Below are positions 45,901 to 53,435 of a stretch of DNA of 57,254 nucleotides, in pieces. Within the stretch, counting starts at the first letter, position 1. Each line of letters starts with the position of its first letter. The notes under the pieces were generated by a model. It worked only from the letters and a program-made list of their open reading frames with translations. It was not told where the DNA came from and did no database searches. Made by a program: the position numbers and the translations under genes. This stretch comes from an uncultured Prevotellaceae bacterium (GTDB lineage Bacteria; Bacteroidota; Bacteroidia; Bacteroidales; Bacteroidaceae). The stretch spans positions 1 through 57,254 of the forward strand of contig CAMJQA010000016.1 in assembly GCA_946407895.1 (NCBI GenBank). Reading direction: 5' to 3'.

Positions 45901-48311
45901 TCGGCAACATCAAGCTCATCTATCACGGCACAAAGGACGAGGCCAACGATGCCCTGATTGGCGTACTGAATTCTCAGGCCGCACGTGCCGAGACATTGGT
46001 TAACGTATATGAGGCCAGCTCGGATGCCAACTACGCCAGCTATCCCAACTTCTCGCAGGCACTCAAGGACGAGCTCAGCGCAGCCATCGAGGCAGTGAAG
46101 AGCACCACCGGCGTGCAGGAGAAGTATGCTCTGGTACAGAAGTTCTCCGACCTCTTCCAGCAGGTTTACGACTGCAAGAAGGCCTATATCAGCCTGATGG
46201 ACCAGTCAGAGAAGATTGTCGATATGGTTGACGCATTTGGCAGCATCCTCAGCGAGGATGAGCAGAAGCAGCTCTATGCCCTGATGGACGAGCTGATTGC
46301 CAAGTACGAGAGCGGTGCGGTTAGCGCAGAAGAGGCCCGTCAGGACTACCTGGCTCAGTTCACCTTCATGCCCCAGCAGATTGACGGTGTCTATCAAATT
46401 GGCACGCCCATGCAGTTCATCATGTTCCGCGCATTGGTCAATGGCAGCAATCCCAGTGCAAATGCCGTACTGACTGCCGACATTGATATGGCAGGCACCG
46501 AGTGCGGCATGATTGGCAACAATACTCAGCAGTACGCCGGCACCTTCGACGGCCAGTACCATACGCTGAACATCGAGAATACCTCAAGCGGCGAGAGCTA
46601 CGGTCTCTTTGGCGGCCTGAGCGGTACAATCAGGAACCTGCACGTCACCGGTACTATGAATACCGCCTACAAGAAGAACGGCGGTATCGTGGGCGAGATG
46701 TTTGGCGGCTTGATTGAGAACTGCTGGAGCTCCGTCAACATCATCAGCACCCTCAGCGACGATGCCGCATACGCCGGCATAGCTTGCCGCGCCAGTGCCA
46801 TGGACTGCCGCATCATCAACTGCCTCTACGACGGTACTATCGAGGGTCCCAACGCCTACAACTGCGCCGGTATCCTGGGATGGATTGGCGATAACTGCTC
46901 GGCCGTGCTGACGAATGTACTCTTCACCGGCCAGATTAACTGCAGCACGCAGATTTCCGACAACGTTTCCTATACCATTACCCGCCGCCCGGCCAGTGCT
47001 ACCCTTACCAATGCCTACTATGTAAACGCCTTTGTCAACGTCAACGAGGGTTCCGTACAGGTAACGCCCGAGCAGCTTGCAAGCGGCGAGGTCTGCTTCC
47101 GCCTGAACGGCAAGCAGGAAGACATCCAGTGGACACAGACACTGGGCGAGGATGCAGCCCCCGTGCCCTACCCCAACAAGAGTGTTGTCTATATCCAGGG
47201 CAAGCTGAACTGCGACGGTCTCTCCGCCCTCGAGGGTGAAGCCAAGTATGGCAACGAGAAGGATCCCAATACCACCATTGCTCCTCACCAGTTTGTTGAC
47301 GGTGTATGCATCGTCTGCGGTGCTGCCGACACGGGCATGGCCGAGCTGAAGGACGGCTACTACCAGCTGGGCACTGCTGAACAGCTGATGTGGTTTGCCA
47401 CTATGGTTAACAACGGCCAGAAAGGGCTCAATGCCCAGCTGACGGCCGACATCGACCTGCGGGGCTACGAGAATCAGTTCACGCCCATTGGCAACAGCGC
47501 CAACCACTACGCAGGCACGTTCGACGGACAGTATCACACCATCAACGTGAACCTCGTTGCCACCGAGGCCAGCTACGGCTTCTTCCGCCACCTGGACGGC
47601 ACCGTAAAGAACCTCCACATAGGCGGCACCTACGAGGCTAAGTTCAACAAGACGGGTGTCATCTGCGGTGAGATCTTCGGTGGTGTAATCGAGAACTGCT
47701 GGGTATCCTCCGACATCGCAGCTGTCTATGGAGGCGATGCCGCTACAGCCGGTATCGTTGGCCGTGGCAGCAAGGATGGCAGCATCATCCGCAACTGCCT
47801 CTTCTCTGGCCGTATCGACCAGGGCGAGACCACGACCTACAACTGCGCAGCCTTCATGGGATGGTCTGGCAGCAAGACAACCATCGAGAATTGCCTCTAC
47901 ATCGGTGAGATTATAGCCGATGCCACGCAGGGCAACCCCTATGTGATAGCACGCAATCCCGGCAACGTAACCTGTACGAACACATACTACCTGAACGTAT
48001 TCGGCGAGGTTAACGAAGGTGCAACGCAGATTACGGCTGACCAGCTCGCCAGCGGCGAGGCATGCTACCTGCTGAACGGCGACCAGGCCAACATACAGTG
48101 GTTCCAGGCAATTGGCGAGCAGACCTACCCGCTGCCATTCCCCGGAGCTCAAGTGGCCAAAAACGACGATGGCAGCTACTACAACGCCATCCAGTCGATT
48201 GCCGAGGATAAGGCTCAGGGCACAGGCATCTACAACCTGATGGGCCAGAAGGTGGAGAAGGCCGGAAAGGGCATCTTCATCGTCAACGGCAAGAAAGTAC
48301 TGTTCAAGTAA
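42984..48311 (+). CDS. 1775-residue exported protein with four GLUG-like repeat modules
   Basis: The start is the ATG at 42984, which gives a signal peptide (MKKILLFAMTMILSCLGMQA-QDS). Four homologous modules of about 180 residues begin near residues 34, 361, 1137 and 1460. Each runs IGTAEQ, LTADID, YAGTFDGQYHTL, WGLFRHLDGT, NLHVAG, GEMFGGLIENCWVS, IIRNCVFSG, YNCAGIVGW. The GLUG-like strands predict a right-handed beta-helix, as in adhesins. Two linkers hold a possible metal-binding H-x-F-x-x-G-x-C-x-x-CG motif (GGICTVCG, GVCIVCG). Residues about 625-790 are helical; 790-985 form a beta-sandwich resembling carbohydrate-binding modules (LLTNPDFEDGFNGW). The end (GIYNLMGQKVEK to VNGKKVLFK) is a surface-protein-type tail. 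It is probably a secreted or surface adhesin, first in an operon with a fasciclin lipoprotein and CotH. Confidence 0.8.
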   Translation: MKKILLFAMTMILSCLGMQAQDSALDKLNIVDNVVQIGTAEDFANFAAAVNEGNTSLNAVLTADIEEYTGMAVSNSSNHYAGTFDGQYHTLTINLVSSESSWGLFRHLDGTIKNLHVAGKLEAQKNKVGVIAGEMFGGLIENCWVSVDILATYDGDAAVAGIAGRSSANGNVIRNCVFSGTVDAGETATYNCAGIVGWCANAIDIINCVVTAKFTTNLLQGNARPIARYDDANNTNAQCVNCYFVDKNGDKDQPGATQVTAEQAASGELTYILNGDQSAYTWFQNLEGDIDPSPVPFPTHKIVYAAGQVRCDGAMLEESPLTYGNTESYPTKPDHQFDEGGICTVCGQADPSKAQLVDGYYLIGTAEQLQWFSAKVNGGDLTANAKLTEDIDLGELPAFTPIGDSSKHYSGIFDGQHHTITINLVADASSWGLFRYLNGTVRNLHVAGNLDAQLNKVGVIAGEMFGALVENCWVSVDIAATYSGDGAIAGIAGRSSADGNVIRNCVFSGNVSGVAWNCAGIVGWCGNLINIQNCLVTGTFDTDHSQGNARPIARYDAASNTNAQCTNCYFVDQNGSLDNINSTQVTMEQVQNGAVAGMLNAGNAEITWFQRLGEDEVPTPNPERGIIYHINNTYGNAYDAESLEHFMEAVINTETEYAQNVVAQAILTEEYESAISNALTGNTIEEFMAAWAQIEPLYQQVAESEKAYAAFSAKVQSTISYLEGNEGLQNVKRDELEYYLKEFEEPGENYANGTAPYILEERLLNTEEVTAETAKIDAMLNAALTYEPASGTDITKLLTNPDFEDGFNGWQGQVGTKYGNSESSTVRAAECYEVTMDMYQTLTGLQNGIYEFQVNGAFRPYPGADDLYSTNYAAMLYANGNVNYFQTLIEDMIPVGEDIDGYNCDHSSGWPDFEVKDIEDNTIGYVVHGITGCCNAFQVNRYFNTILCEVTDGTLTVGIKQPGTGQQPEWLGFGNIKLIYHGTKDEANDALIGVLNSQAARAETLVNVYEASSDANYASYPNFSQALKDELSAAIEAVKSTTGVQEKYALVQKFSDLFQQVYDCKKAYISLMDQSEKIVDMVDAFGSILSEDEQKQLYALMDELIAKYESGAVSAEEARQDYLAQFTFMPQQIDGVYQIGTPMQFIMFRALVNGSNPSANAVLTADIDMAGTECGMIGNNTQQYAGTFDGQYHTLNIENTSSGESYGLFGGLSGTIRNLHVTGTMNTAYKKNGGIVGEMFGGLIENCWSSVNIISTLSDDAAYAGIACRASAMDCRIINCLYDGTIEGPNAYNCAGILGWIGDNCSAVLTNVLFTGQINCSTQISDNVSYTITRRPASATLTNAYYVNAFVNVNEGSVQVTPEQLASGEVCFRLNGKQEDIQWTQTLGEDAAPVPYPNKSVVYIQGKLNCDGLSALEGEAKYGNEKDPNTTIAPHQFVDGVCIVCGAADTGMAELKDGYYQLGTAEQLMWFATMVNNGQKGLNAQLTADIDLRGYENQFTPIGNSANHYAGTFDGQYHTINVNLVATEASYGFFRHLDGTVKNLHIGGTYEAKFNKTGVICGEIFGGVIENCWVSSDIAAVYGGDAATAGIVGRGSKDGSIIRNCLFSGRIDQGETTTYNCAAFMGWSGSKTTIENCLYIGEIIADATQGNPYVIARNPGNVTCTNTYYLNVFGEVNEGATQITADQLASGEACYLLNGDQANIQWFQAIGEQTYPLPFPGAQVAKNDDGSYYNAIQSIAEDKAQGTGIYNLMGQKVEKAGKGIFIVNGKKVLFK

Positions 48312-48326
48312 TTAATGTCTCTTCAA

Positions 48327-48364
48327 AAGAGGGTGTGCCACGAAGAGAAGTGGCGCACCCTCTT
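48327..48364 (+). terminator. Stem-loop between repeat protein and fasciclin gene
   Basis: Arms 48327-48341 and 48350-48364 pair over 15 bp (AAGAGGGTGTGCCAC with GTGGCGCACCCTCTT, one G-U) around an 8-nt loop. No T-run follows, so it may reduce rather than end transcription into the downstream genes or stabilise the upstream mRNA. Confidence 0.6.
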
Positions 48365-48388
48365 CCTAACTTTAAAAAAACAACTACG

Positions 48389-50482
48389 ATGAAACGAATC
48401 CTTATACTGGCCTGCAGCATTGCCTTGCTATGGAGTTGCAAGGAAAACATCGACGAATCGGCACGCTACGTCTTTCAGCATGACACAATGGCTTCTTATC
48501 TGGAGAAGCATGAAGACTACAGCGAGTATGTGGAGATCTTAAAACAGACCCCCATTAGCCTGGCAAGCAATTCCACGGTGTTCCAACTCATGTCGGCGCG
48601 CGGTAACTACACCGTGTTCGCGCCCACGAATGAGGCCATCCATGCCTATCTGGAGAAGCTCACCGAGCAGAACCTTATCACAGCACCTTCCTGGGAATCG
48701 TTTCAGGACAGCACGTTGCGGGATTCCATCTACAGGGTAATAGCCTATAACAGCATCATCGACGGAGGCGATGTTGACCTTTACCACACCTACGACTTCC
48801 CCACCCAGACAAACGGAGAGTTCGACCGAGGCAATCTCATGGACCTGAAACTGACCGTCCTTTACACCAATAACCCCGACGAGATATTCATCTGTAAGGA
48901 CTGTCCCGTAAACGTCAGAAACCGCGACATCCTCACCACAAACGGCGTACTCCACCAGATGGAGAAAGTCATTGCCCCTGATGACAAGGCTATGTCCACC
49001 ATACTGAGCGAGTACATCTCGGGCCGGAAAGAGGGCTTCTACGTGATAGCCAAGCTTTGCGAGGCATGCGGCCTGATGGATACGCTCTCCAAGGTCAGGG
49101 ACGAGGTCTATGAGGAACGCTATCTGAGGGGCCAGATCACACCCACCTGGCCGGCCAACGGCATGGCTTCCGTTGCCCCCGGCAAATCCTTTACGCCCAA
49201 ACACCGGAAATACGGGTTCACCATCTTTGCCGAGCCCGATGAGTTCTGGGAGGCAGAACTGGGCAAGAACGCACGCGACATAACGCCCGAGGACGTGCAG
49301 AACTGGGTGGAGGCAAAGGGCTACTACCCCAAAGCGGTGGCCAACAGCGACTATAAGAGCACCGACAACATGCTGAACCAGTGGACCACCTATCATGTGC
49401 TCGACTACAAGCTGGCACCCAACCGCCTGACCTTCCATTTCTGCGAGTACGGTTACAGATATACCGTCAGCACCAAATACACCATTCCCGTCATGGAGTA
49501 TTACCCCACAATGGGCAAGCGCCGCCTGCTGAAGATATATGAGAGCCCTGAATGCGAAGGCATCTACCTGAACCGCTTCCCCATCATCGACAACGGACGG
49601 ACGGGCACGGGCCATGAAATAGGCTGCGACCCGGACAAGACGGGAAATAGAGTTGACCGTGACGACCCCGACATGGAACTACATACCGCCGTAAACGGCT
49701 ATCTCTATGCCATAGACAAACCGCTGGCCTACGACGAGGCCACACGAAACAACCTGGGACGCCAGCGCATTCGCATGGATGCCATGAGCTGGTTCCCCGA
49801 AGCAGCCAACAGCGACATACGGTGCCAGCTGATTGACGACGACGAACACGGATGGGTACACATCCCATACGATGCAGAATACCACTACTTCAAGAACCTC
49901 AATATCAACGAGGGTTCCACCTTCGTTTACTGCAACGGCTACGGCAAGAACTGGAGCAACTACTGTGCCGACGAAATCAAGTGCGTAGGACGCTGGGAAC
50001 TGACATTCAAGTTGCCGCCCGTGCCCATGCGCAACACCTATGAGATACGCTACCGCGTAATTGCCAACGACAACCGCGGTGTGGCACAGATTTATTTCGG
50101 CACAGACCCCAACAAGATGGCGGTAACGGGTATCCCCGTCGATCTGACCATGGGCGGTGCCGACCCCAAGACAGGATGGGAGGCTGACACCGAAGACGAG
50201 GACTACAATGCCGAGGTAGATAAGCGCATGCGCAACCTCGGATACATGAAGGGTGAGCGGGCCATCGACTGCATAAACTCCAGTGCCAACTCACGTTCCA
50301 CAACAAACAGGCATATCATCCGCCACATCATTATCCGGCAGACGCTGGACCCCGAAAAGACATACTATATCCGATTCAAGAGCGTATTGGACAAGTTAAC
50401 CCCCGAGTTCTACATGGATGGCCTGGAGTGGTGTCCCAAGGAGGTCTATGACAACCCCGAGACCCCGGAGGACATCTGGTAG
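48389..50482 (+). CDS. Fasciclin-domain lipoprotein
   Basis: The start is the ATG at 48389 (697 residues), giving MKRILILACSIALLWSC with the lipobox Cys at residue 17. Residues about 30-190 form one FAS1 domain: SLASNSTVFQLMSARGNYTV, FAPTNEAIHAYLE, YNSIIDGGDVD, ILTTNGVLHQMEKVI. A second FAS1-like region follows (SEYISGRKEGFYVIAKLCEA, GFTIFAEPDEFWE). The C-terminal 300 residues are beta-rich (WELTFKLPPVPMRNTYEIRY) and unassigned. No promoter box is evident ahead of it, so it is likely read through the stem-loop from the repeat-protein gene. It resembles the two fasciclin lipoproteins of the SusCD operon in plan. Confidence 0.8.
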   Translation: MKRILILACSIALLWSCKENIDESARYVFQHDTMASYLEKHEDYSEYVEILKQTPISLASNSTVFQLMSARGNYTVFAPTNEAIHAYLEKLTEQNLITAPSWESFQDSTLRDSIYRVIAYNSIIDGGDVDLYHTYDFPTQTNGEFDRGNLMDLKLTVLYTNNPDEIFICKDCPVNVRNRDILTTNGVLHQMEKVIAPDDKAMSTILSEYISGRKEGFYVIAKLCEACGLMDTLSKVRDEVYEERYLRGQITPTWPANGMASVAPGKSFTPKHRKYGFTIFAEPDEFWEAELGKNARDITPEDVQNWVEAKGYYPKAVANSDYKSTDNMLNQWTTYHVLDYKLAPNRLTFHFCEYGYRYTVSTKYTIPVMEYYPTMGKRRLLKIYESPECEGIYLNRFPIIDNGRTGTGHEIGCDPDKTGNRVDRDDPDMELHTAVNGYLYAIDKPLAYDEATRNNLGRQRIRMDAMSWFPEAANSDIRCQLIDDDEHGWVHIPYDAEYHYFKNLNINEGSTFVYCNGYGKNWSNYCADEIKCVGRWELTFKLPPVPMRNTYEIRYRVIANDNRGVAQIYFGTDPNKMAVTGIPVDLTMGGADPKTGWEADTEDEDYNAEVDKRMRNLGYMKGERAIDCINSSANSRSTTNRHIIRHIIIRQTLDPEKTYYIRFKSVLDKLTPEFYMDGLEWCPKEVYDNPETPEDIW

Positions 50483-50485
50483 TAG

Positions 50486-50521
50486 CTAGTCTATCTAGTT
50501 TATCTAGTCTGTCTAGTTTAT
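50486..50521. repeat. 9-bp tandem array, four units
   Basis: CTAGTCTAT, CTAGTTTAT, CTAGTCTGT, CTAGTTTAT fill most of the 59-bp gap between the fasciclin and CotH genes. Confidence 0.88.
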
Positions 50522-50541
50522 CAAAGGAAACAAAGATATAG

Positions 50542-52710
50542 ATGATTACACGTTATACAGCTGGTCTGACAATTCTTCTTCTACTGGCCGGCACACTTTC
50601 GGTGGCCGCCCAACCCAAGTTCAGTAAGCCACACGGCATATACAATAACCGTTTCACGCTGAAGGTGACGAAGAGTAACTCAAGAGCCGAGGTACGCTTC
50701 ACCACCGACGGCAGCGAACCAACGGCCCAGAGCCCGGTATTCCCCCAATCCACCATCGTACAGAGTACCGTTACCGTACGCGCCGCGGAATTTGTGAATG
50801 GCGAGCGCACCTCGGACATCACCACCGCCTCGTACATTTTCCCCACGAGCGTACTTACACAGTCCAACACGCCTAAAGGCTACCCCGACACCTGGGGAAA
50901 GTTCACCTCAATCAGCGGCACGGCCCCCGCGGATTACGAGATGGACCCCGAAATGACGGGCGACAGCAAACTCTCACCCAGCATCATCGAGGGCTTCAAT
51001 ACCCTGCCCATCCTCTCCATCGTCACCGACAAGGAGAACCTGTTCAACAAGACGAAGAACGAGCAGACAGGCGGCATATACATCTATACCGGCACGTCCG
51101 ACAGCAACGGACGCGGCTGGGAACGTCCGGCATCGGTGGAGCTTTTCGGAGGCCCGCAGGAACACGACCTCAGCGTCAACTGCGCACTGAAGCTGCACGG
51201 CGGTCAGGGACGTGTGCCCGAGAAGAATCCCAAACACTCCTTCCGCCTGACCTTCAAGTCGGAGTACGGCCCCTCAAAGCTGGAGTACCCCATCTACGGC
51301 GAGGACCGCGTATCGGAGTTCAACTCCCTCATCGTACGCACGTTCTATAACTTCTCCTGGCTACACACCGACGGCACACAGCGCTCCCGTGCTCAATACA
51401 CGCGCGACCTCTGGGCACGCCGCATGCAGGCCCGTATGGGGTGGCCCACCAGCGACGGTCTCTACGTCCACGTCTTCCTGAACGGCATGTACTGGGGCCT
51501 GTACAACCTCTCCGAACGTATCGAGGACAGCTACTGTAAGTACCACTTCGGTGGGAAGAAGGCAGACTATGACGTCATCAAGCGCGAGGACTACCTGGAG
51601 GCTGCCGAGGGCACGCTGGATCGCTGGAACGAGATGATGCGCCTTTCGGAACATGCCTCCGACCAGAAATACTACCGCATGCTCATTGGCGAACAGCCTG
51701 TCAGCGACGGTCGCGAGCCAGAAGTGTTCGTCGATGTGGATAATCTTATAGACTATATGCTCATCAACCAGTACATCGGTAATGGCGACTGGGACCACCA
51801 CAACTGGATAGCCCTCCGCAATCGCCAGAACTACCTGCAGGGATTCCGCTTCATCTGCTGGGACTCCGAGAACTCCTTCAACAGCGTATCGGCCAACGTA
51901 CTGGATACTAACAACAAGGACTGCCCCACCTACCTCTTCCTCAATCTGATGAAGAACCGTGTCTTCCTACACCGCTATATAGACCGTGCCTGGAAGCATC
52001 TGTCGGCAGGCGGACTGCTCACCCAGGCCCGCTCACAGGAAGTATGGGACAGCCTCTACACCGTCATACAGACAGCCATCTACGACGAGGCGGCCCGCTG
52101 GGGCGACTACCGGCGCGATGTACATCCCTACGCCTCCCGGGGCGAGCTCTATACCGTAGATAACCAGTATCAGAACGAGCGCAAGCGCCTGCTACGCGAC
52201 TTCTTCCCCAAACGCACTGCCCAGCTCATCTCCCAGCTCAAGAACAAGGGATGGTATGCCACCATCGAACCGCCCGTGTTCCTCATCAACGGTGAGGAGG
52301 ATGCCAGCCGCGACACACTTACCCTTGACGACGAACTGACGCTAACCTCCAGCACATACTTCATCATCTACACACTCGATGGCAACGAGCCCATACTCTG
52401 GGACACATCGTCCAGCGGCAGTCTGTCGCCCACAACCAAGACGTTCAGCAAGGAGAACCTCCTGAGTAGGCTTCAGGGGCAGGAAGGCTGGGTAACCATA
52501 AAGACGGCATGTAAGACAGGCAATGCCTGGAGCCCCACCATCGAGCGTTCCTTCTACATCACGGGCGGTAACGGCATTGAATCGGTACCCGCCATGGCCC
52601 ATTCTAATAATGCCGCCACCTACGACCTCTCCGGCCGCCGCATTGCCGACACCGACTGGCATCATCCCGGCATCTATGTGAGGGCCGGTAAGAAGGTACT
52701 CCACAGATAA
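50542..52710 (+). CDS. CotH-family kinase with chitobiase-like domain
   Basis: This is a 722-residue protein. A signal peptide ends at SVA-AQP. Residues about 25-95 form a chitobiase/hexosaminidase C-terminal-like domain (EVRFTTDGSEPTAQSP). Residues about 150-500 match the CotH atypical kinase: KLHGGQGRVPEKNPKHSFRL (nucleotide-loop/Lys region), YVHVFLNGMYWGLYNLSERI, the catalytic-loop-like IGNGDWDHHNWIALRN and the metal Asp in FICWDSENSF. Known CotH proteins phosphorylate Ser-rich secreted proteins. A second beta-sandwich near 590-670 (IIYTLDGNEPILWD) precedes a tail of the type YDLSGRRIAD to GKKVLHR. As an exported kinase in one operon with two exported proteins, they are its natural candidate substrates. 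Confidence 0.88.
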   Translation: MITRYTAGLTILLLLAGTLSVAAQPKFSKPHGIYNNRFTLKVTKSNSRAEVRFTTDGSEPTAQSPVFPQSTIVQSTVTVRAAEFVNGERTSDITTASYIFPTSVLTQSNTPKGYPDTWGKFTSISGTAPADYEMDPEMTGDSKLSPSIIEGFNTLPILSIVTDKENLFNKTKNEQTGGIYIYTGTSDSNGRGWERPASVELFGGPQEHDLSVNCALKLHGGQGRVPEKNPKHSFRLTFKSEYGPSKLEYPIYGEDRVSEFNSLIVRTFYNFSWLHTDGTQRSRAQYTRDLWARRMQARMGWPTSDGLYVHVFLNGMYWGLYNLSERIEDSYCKYHFGGKKADYDVIKREDYLEAAEGTLDRWNEMMRLSEHASDQKYYRMLIGEQPVSDGREPEVFVDVDNLIDYMLINQYIGNGDWDHHNWIALRNRQNYLQGFRFICWDSENSFNSVSANVLDTNNKDCPTYLFLNLMKNRVFLHRYIDRAWKHLSAGGLLTQARSQEVWDSLYTVIQTAIYDEAARWGDYRRDVHPYASRGELYTVDNQYQNERKRLLRDFFPKRTAQLISQLKNKGWYATIEPPVFLINGEEDASRDTLTLDDELTLTSSTYFIIYTLDGNEPILWDTSSSGSLSPTTKTFSKENLLSRLQGQEGWVTIKTACKTGNAWSPTIERSFYITGGNGIESVPAMAHSNNAATYDLSGRRIADTDWHHPGIYVRAGKKVLHR

Positions 52711-52740
52711 AGTTAACAGATTGAAGCATCAGGTCGGCTT

Positions 52741-52896
52741 TCACTTTCAGCCTCGAAATGAGTTCTTCGACGAGCGAAGCGGCAGACCGGCGACAAACCA
52801 TATAGTTTGTGGGCCAGGCTGAAAGCCGACATGTAACTTGTGGGCGCTTCGCTTGAAATTGGGTTCTTGGACGAGCCAAGCGGCATAGCCGAGCGT
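52741..52896. repeat. Hairpin-rich direct repeat with a compensatory base-pair change
   Basis: Two related 40-bp segments 101 bp apart contain hairpins CTTCG-ACGAG-CGAAG (52765-52779) and CTTGG-ACGAG-CCAAG (52866-52880). The loop is constant while one C-G pair becomes G-C; both are followed by CGGCA. Between them lies another hairpin (ACAAAC, loop CATATA, GTTTGT, near 52793-52810). GTCGGCTTTCA near 52733 and AGGCTGAAAGCCGAC near 52817 form a wider inverted pair. It may be the 3' structured end of the CotH transcript or a dispersed repeat. Confidence 0.65.
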
Positions 52897-52915
52897 AAAA
52901 TTAATGTTAAAAAAA

Positions 52916-53036
52916 TCTGCGTATTTCTGCGATTTCTGCGTGAAAATATAATAGGGTCGCTACGCTCAAAGACCCGGGCAAGCAGTAAGCGTAGATTTTT
53001 TTCAGGTCACGCAGAAAGCGCAGAAATACGCAGAAA
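52916..53036. repeat. MITE-like ACGCAGAAA element, complete copy
   Basis: An element of about 120 bp has terminal inverted repeats: left TCTGCGTATTTCTGCGATT, right CACGCAGAAAGCGCAG to GCAGAAA. The interior (CGCTCAAAGACCCGGGCAAG, AGCAGTAAGCGTAGA) is the reverse complement of the element at 42546-42650, identical over more than 30 bp. It has no coding capacity. Confidence 0.82.
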
Positions 53037-53083
53037 GCATACAGGTCGGACCAACAGCAAGAAAGCATGTTGAAGAATACCCC

Positions 53084-53248
53084 ACTCGGCTCAATCGATC
53101 GTTTCACTCGAGTCAATCGATCATTTCACTCGAGTCAATCAATCGATTCACTCGAGTCAACAAATCAAGGGGTTCTAATGCTATCTTATGTGAGTTAACT
53201 CGATTGATCGTTTGAGTTAACTCGATTGATTGTTTGAGTTAACTCAGG
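53084..53248. repeat. Two facing 22-bp arrays (ACTCGAGTCAATC and GAGTTAACTCGATTGA)
   Basis: Four 22-bp units at 53084, 53106, 53128 and 53150 begin ACTCGGCTCAATC, ACTCGAGTCAATC, ACTCGAGTCAATC and ACTCGAGTCAACA. After 20 bp, two full units and one partial unit at 53192, 53214 and 53236 begin GAGTTAACTCGATTGAT or GAGTTAACTC. The second array shares TCGATTGA with the reverse complement of the first, so the pair forms an imperfect inverted array like 869-967. Confidence 0.87.
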
Positions 53249-53263
53249 TTTTTTGGTCTGCAT

Positions 53264-53390
53264 ATTGTGCCACCCCAAGCAAATTAACATTTCTGCGTAT
53301 TTGACTATTGTCTTCCTCCTTCGCGCCTCGACAATTCAAGCGAGCTTGATTATTCCCGGTTTGTCGTCGGTTCTGCGATTTCTGCGAGAC
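53264..53390. repeat. Second repeat copy apparently split by a 70-bp hairpin insertion
   Basis: 53264-53302 is the reverse complement (one mismatch in 29 over the core) of 42424-42452 and enters the ACGCAGAAA-type end TTTCTGCGTATTT. The sequence then breaks off and resumes at 53373 with CTGCGATTTCTGCG, exactly the expected continuation. The intervening 53303-53372 contains a hairpin (CGACAA at 53329 with TTGTCG at 53361; inner TCAAG-CGAG-CTTGA). No gene was seen in 53249-53435. Confidence 0.65.
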
Positions 53391-53435
53391 CATTACGCAT
53401 CTTCTTTGCCGCTTGACTTGTCCAAGAAATTCGGG

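Noticed and set aside
48180..48311. Type IX secretion signals on the repeat protein, CotH and DUF4886 proteins
   Set aside because: Tails such as GIYNLMGQKVEK with NGKKVLFK are similar, but the full conserved CTD motifs are not clear enough, and no T9SS genes are in view.
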